From Mycocentrospora acerina (lineage: Eukaryota; Ascomycota; Dothideomycetes; Pleosporales), in NCBI GenBank assembly GCA_022701365.1, contig JAKUHH010000072.1, forward strand, positions 124,001-188,000: a stretch of 64,000 nucleotides of DNA, read 5' to 3'. The translations under genes and the position numbers were made by a program. Under the pieces are notes generated by a model. That model was not told where the DNA came from, ran no database searches, and saw nothing but the letters and a program-made list of their open reading frames with translations. Shown in pieces: positions 10,179 to 20,415 of the stretch; positions within the stretch are counted from its first letter, which is position 1, and each line of letters starts with the position of its first letter.

Positions 10179-12154
10179 CTACAAGGGTGGCATTCCTGCT
10201 GAACCAACAATAGCCGCATACAAAGGTCTAAACAGACTACATCTGTAGTCCAGTACCGACTGAGGCAGCACTGTAACACCGCTCCCCCTAACCTTACCTA
10301 CGTCACCAATAACACCAACATTCCAATCGCCCTGCACAATAGTCTCATTTCTATCAATCAAAAAGCCGCCACGCACCTGCTCAGAGGCGCCAACTAAGAC
10401 CGTGCCCCCAGCACCAGTACCCAGCGGATTCCACCCTGGTCCTGCTAACGGATTCTTTGCAAACCTTGCCCAGGTACTGTGCATATATTGAGCTAGCGCA
10501 AACTCTTGGGTTGTTGTGTTGCCGCGAGGGTAAGTGCGGAAGATGAGCGGTATTTCTGAAGCATGGTAGGCGCCTAGGTTAGGGAAAGCCTGAGTATTGG
10601 CAAAGGACGCGTTGAAGTAGTAGCGCCAGGTGGGAATCCCAATAGCTGCGGTAGCGTTGGCCCATAGAGCTTGAGGCTGTTGCAGACAATTAGTACCAAG
10701 TGACAATGGTAACTAGACTACAGGTAATGTAAAACTCACACATTGGAAGGTGGTATCTGTTACAATTTGCGAAATTACGTCGTATCCATTGTTGAGGCCG
10801 TCTTTGCCAATGGGGTACGCGGCTTGGACAAGGGGGATGATTGCAGGTGCTGCAGCAAATGTAGACTGCAAGAATGCAGTCACGTTCGACTGCCCGATGG
10901 TAAATACTCTGTGAACTATCAGTAGGAATCTCCTCGAACAAATCAAGAGTGCCTACCGTCCTTCCTGAGAATTAGTTCCACCTAGTACTGGTATATGTGA
11001 AATGTTACCACTTAGACGACGCGAAGCTGGATTTGATACAAGTGTAAAATTGTCAGCTACGGGGTTGAAAATAAGTGAATTGACGTTGATGATGTTTTGC
11101 ACCCTCGTCGCGCTTGCTGCTCGAACACAAGTCAAGTTGTTGCCATATGTGCCGGGGCAGCCAAGCTGCGATGTGAGGTTATACCATGCAGGAACACTTG
11201 AGGCAGGAGGAGCGGCCCGATAGCTATATTGCCCACTTTGAAGTATAGCAGCACGAAATGGTGGTCTGCTATCCTTGGGAAAGCTCGTGAGCAGTGAGTC
11301 GATAGAAAACGCACCCGCACTTTCACCGAAGAGTGTGACTTTAGACTTGTCGCCTCCAAAGGCATGGATATTTCTCTGCACCCAATCAAGAGCGATACGT
11401 TGATCCAAGAATCCAAGGTTTCGTCCCGTCAACGGTAGTTCTGGAGAGCTTGGAAAGCCAAACACTAGATGCTGTCAGTGATAATTATGTCACATAAGAC
11501 GTGGAACTAGCCATTGGTTCTGTAGTTCACTGTGACCACAATGACGTCTTCATAAGCAGCAAAGGCACTACCATCGTATATCTGGATTCCTGCGTCGCTA
11601 TTAGACTCAATTCAAACTGAACAAGTTAATAACACTTCACTCGCCAGCAGTTCCAAATTGGAGAGATCCTCCATAGATCCAGAACAAAACAGCTCTACCT
11701 GCGCCACTCGCTGGAGCCGCAGGTGCGTATACGTTGAGGTACAAGCAGTCCTCTGACTCAACTGGTGGTGGATTGTTAAAAAGTTGCTGTGTTAATTGCG
11801 AGCTCGCTAACGGATCTGGTAATGTTAACATGTAACTCGAGTATTCTCCGTGTCAATATAAAACTTACAACGAAACTGCTGAATGCATGCCGGTTTGAAC
11901 GCCGTGGCGTTAATGGGTTGACTGAAGCGAGCTGGGGCTCGTGGTGGGGAGAATCTTTCTGGTGGAGATTGCGCAAATGGTACTCCAAGAAATTGGTTCA
12001 CTGGCCCTAAGGCGACAGGCAGGGATGTGGTTTTTCCTATCACAACTCCAGCATCAATTGTTGCAGTTGGTGCGGCATCAGTTGCAAGAGTCGTAATTGA
12101 ACAGAGCCCTAAAAGAAGGAGACGACAAAGATTTGAATTGGAAAAAGGATGCAT
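10179..12154 (-). CDS. Secreted type-B carboxylesterase/lipase
   Basis: Six exons: 12154-11869, 11815-11645, 11589-11512, 11464-10957, 10908-10740, 10676-10179, giving 569 residues, typical for the alpha/beta-hydrolase carboxylesterase B family. A hydrophobic leader (LCRLLLLGLCSITTLA) suggests secretion, supported by many N-glycosylation sequons. Landmarks in order are FLGVPFAQSPP, ESEDCLYLNVYAP, FWIYGGSLQFGTAG, NYRTNVFGFP, the nucleophile elbow GESAGAFS (Ser near residue 227), the acid in GGTNSQEG (near 345), and the His in GAYHASEIP (near 444). The catalytic triad is therefore intact. Introns 2 and 3 begin GCGAGT and GCTAGT instead of GT. These are the only joins that keep the conserved FGTAGIQIYDGS and NYRTNVFGFP motifs, so both are called GC-AG introns. 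The substrate is unknown. Confidence 0.92.
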
Positions 12155-13525
12155 CTCGAGGGATCCGCTAGACAAAACAACCAACTCTAGACTTCTTAGG
12201 TCTTTTGTATAATCAAAATAGCTAAAGGTAAAATATTGGGAGATCTAATTTTCAGATCACGTAGACTTAAGTATCGGATTTGGTCAATTGCCAATAATTC
12301 GCATACATCACACTGCATTTTTCTGCCCATACAGAAGAATGTGTGGACAATCGATGCCGAGGCATGCGCTTGGTCTCCGCAGGTACTACTCTGCAAGGGA
12401 CAATATTGAGCCGCTATGGCTTTAAAGCGTATGCCCAGAGGTGTTGAAGTATAGAAGCCATGGATCAACATGAGTATCGCATCACTGACTGTTGGCGGAC
12501 CAGGCTTTTGAAAATTATCGAAAACCTTGAGTGTCCATCATCTTCATATGGTAAAGGGTTTGGAGGGTAGGTAAGTTGCTGAAGCGAGGCTACGGGCTAC
12601 GGAGCCAGGATCTGGGGAGAGTTGACGCTAAGACGCGGGACTTTGCGGGGTACATTTGCGGGTTATACTCTACAGTGTTTCCTAATCGAGGTATGGTGGA
12701 CAGAGCTACCAACTTTAGTCGTATAATAGTGCAATGTTAATTTCCTAAGCTGTTGTAATTCTAAGAGACTAATTTGACAATTTACAGTTCGCTTTTTTAC
12801 TTAAGATGCAAAAAATACTGTCAATCACATTGATACAGCCGACTCATCGTGGTTGTGGGTGGCTGAGGTAGGCACTTGGGTGTAGGTACACCTTTTACGA
12901 CACTTTTACATAGTCCCATGTTCTTATCCGATTCAATTCAAGCCACTGCATACTCCTTCTTCCAGGCATTAGCGACAACTAGACATGCCAGGCGGCCGTG
13001 TTGTTCCAAGACAACGCCGGATAGCTTTCCCGACGGACAAGCCATGACGTGCTCTCCGCTTCACCGACATCACGTCATGCATGTAGCTCTTGTGCTTCTT
13101 GTCCTTTTGCATACCATAAGGACACATAATAAACTCTAAACTAGTGCCTCAGAGTGCTTCTAGCCTACCAGTATTCTCAAATTACAAATTCTGCCATCCA
13201 TCAAGGCGGTGTGCAGCCAGGAGATATTTCGCCCGAGCTCGGATTCATACACCGACACAGACCCGCGAAACCCGAAAATTGTGTTTTGGATTGTGACAGG
13301 TCACACTAAGAAGCAGAACCTGGCAAATTGCCCCTAAGAGAACCGTGCTGCTTCCAGGTTTGCACTAAACTTTTTATCCCTCCATTTCTCCTGGAATTTG
13401 GACCCTTCAAAATCGAATCACTACTCTGTTGACATTCTTTGACCCTGCGCAACCAACTCCACAGCGACACACTTTGTAACCATAACATCCTCCATCGTCA
13501 TCGCCTGCATCTGCAACTATCCAAC
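12155..13525. promoter_or_regulatory. Divergent intergenic region, no gene seen
   Basis: 1.37 kb between the carboxylesterase start (minus) and the second 2EXR-like gene (plus). It is AT-rich around 12700-12830. Only short frames without family features are present. Promoters for both genes are presumed. Confidence 0.5.
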
Positions 13526-14878
13526 ATGTCGTCACAACAATACTCGCAACCATTTCGATTTTTGGACCTCCCTGGCGAGATTCGCAACAGCGTGTACGAT
13601 CTGCTATTATGCTCTTGGGATGAGGAACTAGAACAAGAGCGGGACTATGATGGCATTTTTAACAGACGGGTTCTGATGTACCCAGCTGCAGCCCTCATGC
13701 GCGCCAGCAAACAGATTCACAGCGAAGCATCCGACTATATGGTCAAGCGAAATCAGTTCATTCATGTTACATGTCGAGGGCTCAACATCAGAAACTTGTT
13801 CCTCAACGAAATTCCAGTGGTCACATCCAACAAGCGCAAAACAAGCCAGTTCAAGGAGTATGCAATGCACTTGACTCTGACTAAGCCTATGCTTTCGCGC
13901 GCTTCCTTCAATCCTTCCGAGTACAGTCTGATGATACTTTGCGCTGATCTGCCTCTTCTTTGCCAGAAGCTCGATATTGAAAGCGCAATGGTGGATGTCA
14001 ACGTGAGAGCAGACAAGTACGCGTCGATTCGTGCTGAGATCGACTTCAACCACACCTACGCGCAAATCTCAACTTTGAAGTTCCAAGAGCGACTTCTACG
14101 CCCAGTTGCGACATTCCTTCGCGGCATTCCTAGTCTTAGCATCCAGGGTGCTCTTGATCCAGTTTTCGCTGAAAACGTTATTGGAGAAGCTGCCAAACCT
14201 CGATGGACAGACCCTGACGCGATTCTTGGAGAGATCCACACTGGTGTTGATGTGGGCAAGCGCCAATGGCAGCAAAACAACCATTATGACGCATCCTCGT
14301 CTTGGAATTACGCCATGCGCACACTCGAGCGCATGCGCCACAGTTCTTCTTGGCTTGTTTTGAAGAAGGCTGGAGGAGAAGATTTCATCAACTCCACGGC
14401 AGATCTTTACTTCACTCTCAATCTCTTGTCTGCACAATTCCTCCAGCTTGATATGGAGAACCAAAGTGAACAGGTCGTCATAAGACGTAATGGTAATGCA
14501 GCGGTCCAATACCTCCAGAAATGTGAATTGGCAAGTGCGCGATTTGCACTACACGCTAATGCTACCTGGACACCAAATAACAGACAGCGAGCCAAGATGA
14601 TGTACCGTCACGCCAAATGCCTTCGGCTGATGAATGATTCAAAAAATAGCAGCAAAGCTTTGCGCTTTATTGAAGAAGCAGTTTCACTTTTTCCTGTTGA
14701 CAGCACGTTTGAGAATGAACAGCAAAAAGTCTTAGAATGGAACACTAGTGTTCAGGCAGAGGTTCTAGCAGCGAGAAGGCTCGAAGAGGCACGGGAGGAT
14801 GCTCGTACGCAGCGCCAGGGTACCTTGGGTTTCATTTGGTCTTATATGGTGTCTGGAATTTTCGAGTTGGTATCATAA
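13526..14878 (+). CDS. 2EXR/F-box-like domain protein
   Basis: Intronless 450-residue protein. The open frame extends to 13439 only through non-ATG codons, so ATG 13526 (MSSQQYSQPFRFLDLPGEIRN) is used. Residues 10-30 carry FRFLDLPGEIRNSVYDLLL, the fungal 2EXR/F-box-like signature, followed by PAAALMRASKQIHSEASDYM, the matching second element. The C-terminal third is helical and TPR-like in feel (RQRAKMMYRHAKCLRLMND, then SKALRFIEEAVSLFP), which could be a repeat-based interaction region; that part is inference. It is unrelated in detail to the 2EXR protein at 1562-2500 apart from the domain pattern. Confidence 0.8.
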   Translation: MSSQQYSQPFRFLDLPGEIRNSVYDLLLCSWDEELEQERDYDGIFNRRVLMYPAAALMRASKQIHSEASDYMVKRNQFIHVTCRGLNIRNLFLNEIPVVTSNKRKTSQFKEYAMHLTLTKPMLSRASFNPSEYSLMILCADLPLLCQKLDIESAMVDVNVRADKYASIRAEIDFNHTYAQISTLKFQERLLRPVATFLRGIPSLSIQGALDPVFAENVIGEAAKPRWTDPDAILGEIHTGVDVGKRQWQQNNHYDASSSWNYAMRTLERMRHSSSWLVLKKAGGEDFINSTADLYFTLNLLSAQFLQLDMENQSEQVVIRRNGNAAVQYLQKCELASARFALHANATWTPNNRQRAKMMYRHAKCLRLMNDSKNSSKALRFIEEAVSLFPVDSTFENEQQKVLEWNTSVQAEVLAARRLEEAREDARTQRQGTLGFIWSYMVSGIFELVS

Positions 14879-15526
14879 GCATTGGTCCTACAGGACTACA
14901 AAAGGTTGGGATGTACTACTACTTGAATTTTTACCAAAAGCCAGAATTCTTCGTTGGCAAAAAGTTGGTTTGACACATCTAATTACTTATTTTATACCAA
15001 TTTGCATTATTTTCACATGCTCTTTTTTCCATCCATCCATGCTTTTTGGCCTGAGGAGTCTTATTCTCTCTTTTTTTTGGCAAGGCCTGCACATGGCTGT
15101 CATAGTATGAAACGCCTCTGCGCCTCCAGCTCGAAAATGTCATCTGCTCGAAGTGTTTGACAGGGATTGAGACGATGTGCAGTAAGCAACTCAGTCTCTC
15201 ATTGGCCGAACATGCCTCAGCCTCGCACTGCCCCTCACAAGTCTAAGCCCAGCCACGTAGGGAAAGTGGTCTGTACATTTAAATCAGTAGCCTTGATCTG
15301 CTTGATCTTCCAACCTTCATCTTTTATGATAAGCTCCTCGTCTGGCGGATAAGCAGTGAGATCAATTTGTAACACCACCACTGCTATGACCATTTTGTGC
15401 CGTCACAGTGTTACTCTCTTATTTTGGAGGAGGGTATGCAAATTATTTGACGATAATATTTAGGCACAGCAAATGGTCTTTGTACTACGTGGACAGCGTA
15501 CGAGGTGATAATTTAAGGTCGTCACC
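14879..15526. other. Intergenic region, no gene seen
   Basis: 648 bp between two plus-strand genes. It is AT-rich and holds the 3' flank of the 2EXR-like gene and the presumed promoter of the HET gene. Confidence 0.55.
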
Positions 15527-17570
15527 ATGACTACTTCAGCAGAAGGCCGAATGAGGTTCAAGTACCACCCTTTGGAACCGGGATGCATTCGCATACTTCA
15601 ACTCCACCCAGGGCATCCTTCTGACCAGTTTTTTGGCCACTTCGTTGTCATTTCTCTTGAAGAACATGCAAAATGGTACCCTCTAAGACCAACCCTCAGC
15701 ACAAGATACATCTCTACAGGCAGGCGCGCAATAACGAGCGTTTGGAACAGGATGAATATGAGTAGGAAACCTCAATCTCTGGATGAGACTAGAGACAGCC
15801 TTGGTACGGTCATCAGCTACGATGCTCTATCATATATGTGGGGTGATTCAACGCCCGTTGATTCAATCAGCATGCCTGGTATGTGGTTATTTCGCCGATC
15901 ATAACATTGCACATAGGCATTTCTCTGGCGCATGCGAGCTTACACAAAGAACTCTATGCCTCAATGATAGTTCGCCATGTCAACTGATTCTAACATTATT
16001 CATTCTAGGAGGACTACTACCTATAGCTGCAAATCTTGCCACTGCCCTGCTCTATATGCGGTCTGATGAACAACCACTATCTATCTGGTGCGACGCAATA
16101 TGCATCAACCAAAATGACTCTATCGAGCGCGGACACCAAGTCCAGATGATGCGACGGGTGTATCAACAGGCAAACTGCGTACGCATCTGGATAAACGAAC
16201 CCACTGTGGATGCAACAAGCGCCGCTGTCTCAGCCTTGCAAAACTACAACAAAGCCTCCGATGATTCGTTGGAAGGACTAGGCCCAGATCCGTATTTCTG
16301 GAATCCTGTCGTCCCAATCTTCAAGAATCCATATTGGGAGCGTTTATGGATTCAACAAGAAGTTCTCAACGCTCGCAAGATTGAGCTACATTGCAAGCAC
16401 ATAATTATACCTGGTCAATCGCTCTCCAAATTCCAGGATGCTTGGGGTGCAAAAGAGCAACTGAATCGGTCTCTTATTTGGCAAGCCCAGAGATTTGCCA
16501 TACTTGGATACATGAGCCCTGCCATGACTGATTTGTCCCTCTATGCAGCTGGAGGAAGATTCTGGTCACTTATTGAGATGATTCAAGAATGCCGATATCT
16601 GCAAATGGGTGATGAGAGAGACCGTTTATATGCGACAATGCATCTTGCATTTGACTATGAAGACGACGGAATTGTCGTGGACTACAGCAAGACAGTGGCG
16701 GAAGTCATGACTGTTGCAATCTCCTATCACATGCGCCAAAATCGAACTTTACAATTTTTGAATGAGAGTTTCCTGGCACCGAACGATTCATTAGCATTTA
16801 ATCAAAGAGAGGAACAACAACTTCCAACTTGGATTCCACAGTCATGGCTTGGGCATGATATCAAAGGATCGGCTTTGTCACTCACCGAAAAGGATGTAGC
16901 GGACACCTTGTCCCCATTCTCTGCGACAGAGAAAAAGCAGTTGATGGTCCGAGGTTTGAGAGTGGACAAAGTAAAAGAGAAAATTGCGTATAGCCCTCCC
17001 GATAACAACGTCAAAATCAGAGAGTTTTGTGATTCTCCATTTGGCATTTATCTGCAAAACTCCATATACCAGAAAATCACGCCACTCCCCCATGGACTGT
17101 ACCGAATCCTTACACATGGTACATCTTGGCAGGAGATACCTGCTTTCGATGCAGTAGTGTCAGGTTTGCTCGTCTTGTTCGCACTTGCTCAAGACGTACG
17201 ATATACAGAACGCAATCTTGGGCATCGAGCAAATCAAATTGACGATCTACTCGAAAGCGTTGATCCCAAAGCCAGTCTCGCATTGCGGGAGGTCCTTTCA
17301 TCCCTCTTTGAAAGGTCGATAATCATGACCGAGCACCAGTATCTTGGCTTGATACCAGAGTGTGATATCATGGATGGCGATGAAATTTGGATGCTGTTAG
17401 GCTGCAGGTATCCTGCCATCTTACGCCCCAAAAATGGGATCTATTGGCATGTTTGCACTGCATATATGCCTGAGTTTTTAGAACATTCGGCCATAAAGAA
17501 TCTCTCGGGCGACATTCAACCAGGAGATGAGATTGGCGAGTGGACCGTCACCGATATTGTTCTGGAGTGA
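15527..17570 (+). CDS. HET-domain (heterokaryon incompatibility-type) protein
   Basis: Two exons, 15527-15878 and 16009-17570, encode 637 residues. The HET domain starts with YDALSYMWGDSTPVDSI (residues about 100-116), interrupted by a 130-nt intron. It continues GGLLPIAANLATALLYMR, then LSIWCDAICINQNDSIERGHQVQMMRRVYQQA, and NPYWERLWIQQEVLNAR. These are the standard blocks of fungal HET proteins, which mediate nonself recognition and regulated cell death in some characterised cases. The C-terminal half (RGLRVDKVKEKIAYSPP up to GDEIGEWTVTDIVLE) is the usual variable tail without a named domain. No NACHT, TIR or other partner domain is visible. The gene stands alone, with no obvious incompatibility partner beside it. 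Confidence 0.9.
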
Positions 17571-19393
17571 ATGGTATGTTAAAACTTACATGATATCCGT
17601 GCAAGACACTACCTTGAATTTTCAACTTGTAGGACGAATTTCCTACATCACTTATATTTTGTCGAGGGAGGCAAGATGAGGATGTTCTATCAAGACGCCT
17701 TCTTCAGGTTCTTCCCTCGCTTCAGATCACTGTGCTTATCATTCATCAGAGAACCGCAACTCTGGAGCCAAACTTGAACGGCCTGTGACTCCATCTCGCT
17801 ACTATTGGTACCTGCTATTTTTTGGATACCCCAGCACTTCTAAACTCGGTCTATAATTTTCCATGGTCCATAATCGGATCATATATTACCTTTGTTTCGA
17901 GTGAAGATTGAAGACAGGTTGGGAGTTGGGACTGGGATGAAGAAACTAAGCGAATATCATCCCCTCTTTAGAGCAAGGTCCAGGTGGATGGAGGAATTCC
18001 ATATATCCTGTCCTTTTCCATCACTTTTTTCTTTAATTTTCAACGTGCTGGACCACAATACGAATCCCTCCTACCCTGAATCCAAACCATACTGAACATT
18101 GTTCCTTCTCAAATCAGCTCAATTGTACACCCACTCTTAGCTTCTCTTCAATCCTTTCACCCATCAACTCATCAAGATGCCTCCCCATGCAACCACAACC
18201 ACACAATCCCATCCCACCCCCCAAAATATAAGAAAAAGAAATCAGCTACTCAAATCCTAAACCAAGAAAACCCCCAACCACCACCTCACACAATTACTAT
18301 CAAACAGCAAAAAACCCACCGACCCCCAGCTACTCAAGCTAGTAAATCAATAAAACTCGACGCACCATCTATAAATAAAACACATGCATATACACACACA
18401 TTTAAATATATATATATAGCAAACTTGGCGCTGCCTACAAAACACCTACCCCTCCTCCCCTCCCGCCACCTCGTATCCGCACCCCAAGCCACGCCGTCAC
18501 ACAACCACTTTTCTCGCCATGCGTAGCACATTCCCCTTCCACGCACTTCAATCCAAACCCCCCTGTGTCACAGCTGCATCGATCCCACCTCACCGGAATT
18601 GACAGAGCAGACGATTTCCCAAAAAGGAGAAGAGCGAGACTAAGGACAAGACATGGGATGTATTGCACGAGACATGGCGCCCAAAAAGGGCGGGGAGCCT
18701 GCGAGCAGTGGCGCAGTGGTATATGCGTATATTAAAGCTGAGTATGGATTGTACGTGTCATGTGTACGTGTGTACATGTGGTGGCTTGCCGTGACACGGA
18801 GAGGATTCCAATGAATGAATGAATGAATGAATGAATGAATGAGTGGGTTGGAGTAGAGTTTTTTTGTGAGGGGAGAGAGAGAGGAAGTGAAAGTGGCGTG
18901 TGATCTCGTATGGTATGTTACCTGTGACTCGGGACGCCAAAGCAAGGTGGGATGGGGATGGGGGTGGGAATGCGATGAAATGCGATGAGATGGACTGAGA
19001 TAGGAAAGGAAAAAGGTGGTGGTGGCGATGGTGGTGGTGCTGGTGACTACAAGAACCATATATTGATATGTATGTTGTTCGTATTCGTACGACCCTCACA
19101 CATACACATTTCCACATATGTGCATACATGCATGGATGTAGGAAAGGGGTTATTGTATTGTATGGTACTGTACAGTACTGTAAATAATAAAAAATGACAA
19201 GAGCTGAAAAATCAAGATCCCTAGATAGACGTGTATATATATATACACACATCACCAACCCATCCATCCGTCGATACTTCTCACCTCTCTCTTTCAAACT
19301 TTATTTTTTTCTTTGGATATTCCGCACCAATCACCACCAATACCAACACCTCCTCCCAAAGAGAATAAACCAAACCAAACCAAACCAAAAAAA
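17571..19393. other. Intergenic region with microsatellite, no gene seen
   Basis: 1.8 kb without a convincing gene. It is CA/TC-rich with low-complexity runs around 18180-18420, and contains the ATGA microsatellite (18811-18842) and an AAACC-type repeat just upstream of the secreted-protein ATG (about 19367-19390). Frames on the minus strand at 18334-19297 are low complexity and lack family features. Confidence 0.55.
18811..18842. repeat. (ATGA)8 microsatellite
   Basis: Eight uninterrupted copies of ATGA between the HET gene and the CBM52-like gene. Confidence 0.9.
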
Positions 19394-20108
19394 ATGCTCT
19401 CAACCACAACCCTTCTTCTTCCTCTACTCTCCCTCCTCCTCCCCCTAACAGCCCTAGCAGAGTCCCTCCAAACCTGCGGCACAGCATCCTACTACCCCTC
19501 GAAATACACCTGCTTCCCCTCGTCAAACAACCTGCTGTGCCCCAGGACCGCGGAGGGAGAAGCCTACATTGCGTGCGGAGCTGCATGCTACGACGCGGGG
19601 ACGTACTACTGCGACGCGAACAGCAAGTTGCAGCTTGTGGGTGCGTTGGCAAAGGAGCAGTGGTGCGGAAGGAAGCCGTATGTGCCGGGGAAGGTGAGTG
19701 AACAGATGTATTGGATTATGTGGTGGGCGGGGCTGATTGGTGTTTAAAAAAAAGTATGTGTGCTACGCTGGGGATTTCCTCTGTCCGGTGATTAATGGGG
19801 AGGCGACGCTTGCGTGTGGGGGCACGGCGTGTTATAATCCTAGGGAGTATGCGTGTGTGGATGGGAGGTTGGGGAGGCCGGCTGAGGTGGAGCCGACGTG
19901 TCTGGGACTTTATGGTATGAGATCCACCCGTGTGTTCACTTGACGAGTGGTTTGTTCTCAGTGTGAGTATGTGGCTGACGATTTGGTAGGCGATTGCTTC
20001 AAGAATGGCCAGTCGTTTGCTTGCTGTGAGGGGTACTGGTGCTCTGCCAACAAGTGCCGTCCTTTTAGCCCTGCCGCGGTGGTGAAGAGGAGTCTTGGTC
20101 GACTCTGA
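19394..20108 (+). CDS. Small secreted cysteine-rich protein with CBM52-like modules
   Basis: Three exons, 19394-19693, 19755-19914 and 19990-20108, encode 192 residues. MLSTTTLLLPLLSLLLPLTA is a strong signal peptide. The mature chain has about 18 cysteines in modules of the form CGxxxYxPxxYTCxxxNxLCP ... CGxACYxxxxYxC (residues about 27-75), repeated as YVCYAGDFLCPV ... CGGTACYNPREYACVDGRL, with a shorter third unit DCFKNGQSFACCEGYWCSANKC. The pattern resembles CBM52-type carbohydrate-binding modules found in fungal glucanases and in stand-alone secreted proteins. Exon borders fall near module borders. Intron 1 would use an AAG acceptor after a run of A; it is the join that keeps the module frame. 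No catalytic domain is present. A wall-associated or effector-like role is possible but unproven. Confidence 0.85.
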
Positions 20109-20415
20109 GCTATGTAGCTATCGGTGACTAGATGCGAGTATAGGCCTCGTCCTGACAAGGCTACTTTTGAGTAGACAACGAGGACCGAGTACTGTATGTT
20201 TGGTTTCTGCTCATCCCATTTTTGGTCTGTTGATCGTTGAATTTCCAGAGTTGGTTAGTCGCGGTGGAAGTATTTCTTTACCATCCTTGCACTTGTTGTT
20301 CTTTGGCAGCTAGTTTAAGAATATCAGACAGTCGTGAACCACCTCTTGTGCCAATCGAGAATGATTTCAATTAAAGATGAAATCATCCACCAGCCAGCTG
20401 TTACCGCCGCGTCAC
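20109..20415. other. Convergent 3' flank, no gene seen
   Basis: 307 bp between the stop codons of the CBM52-like gene and the potassium channel gene. Nothing else is visible. Confidence 0.55.
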
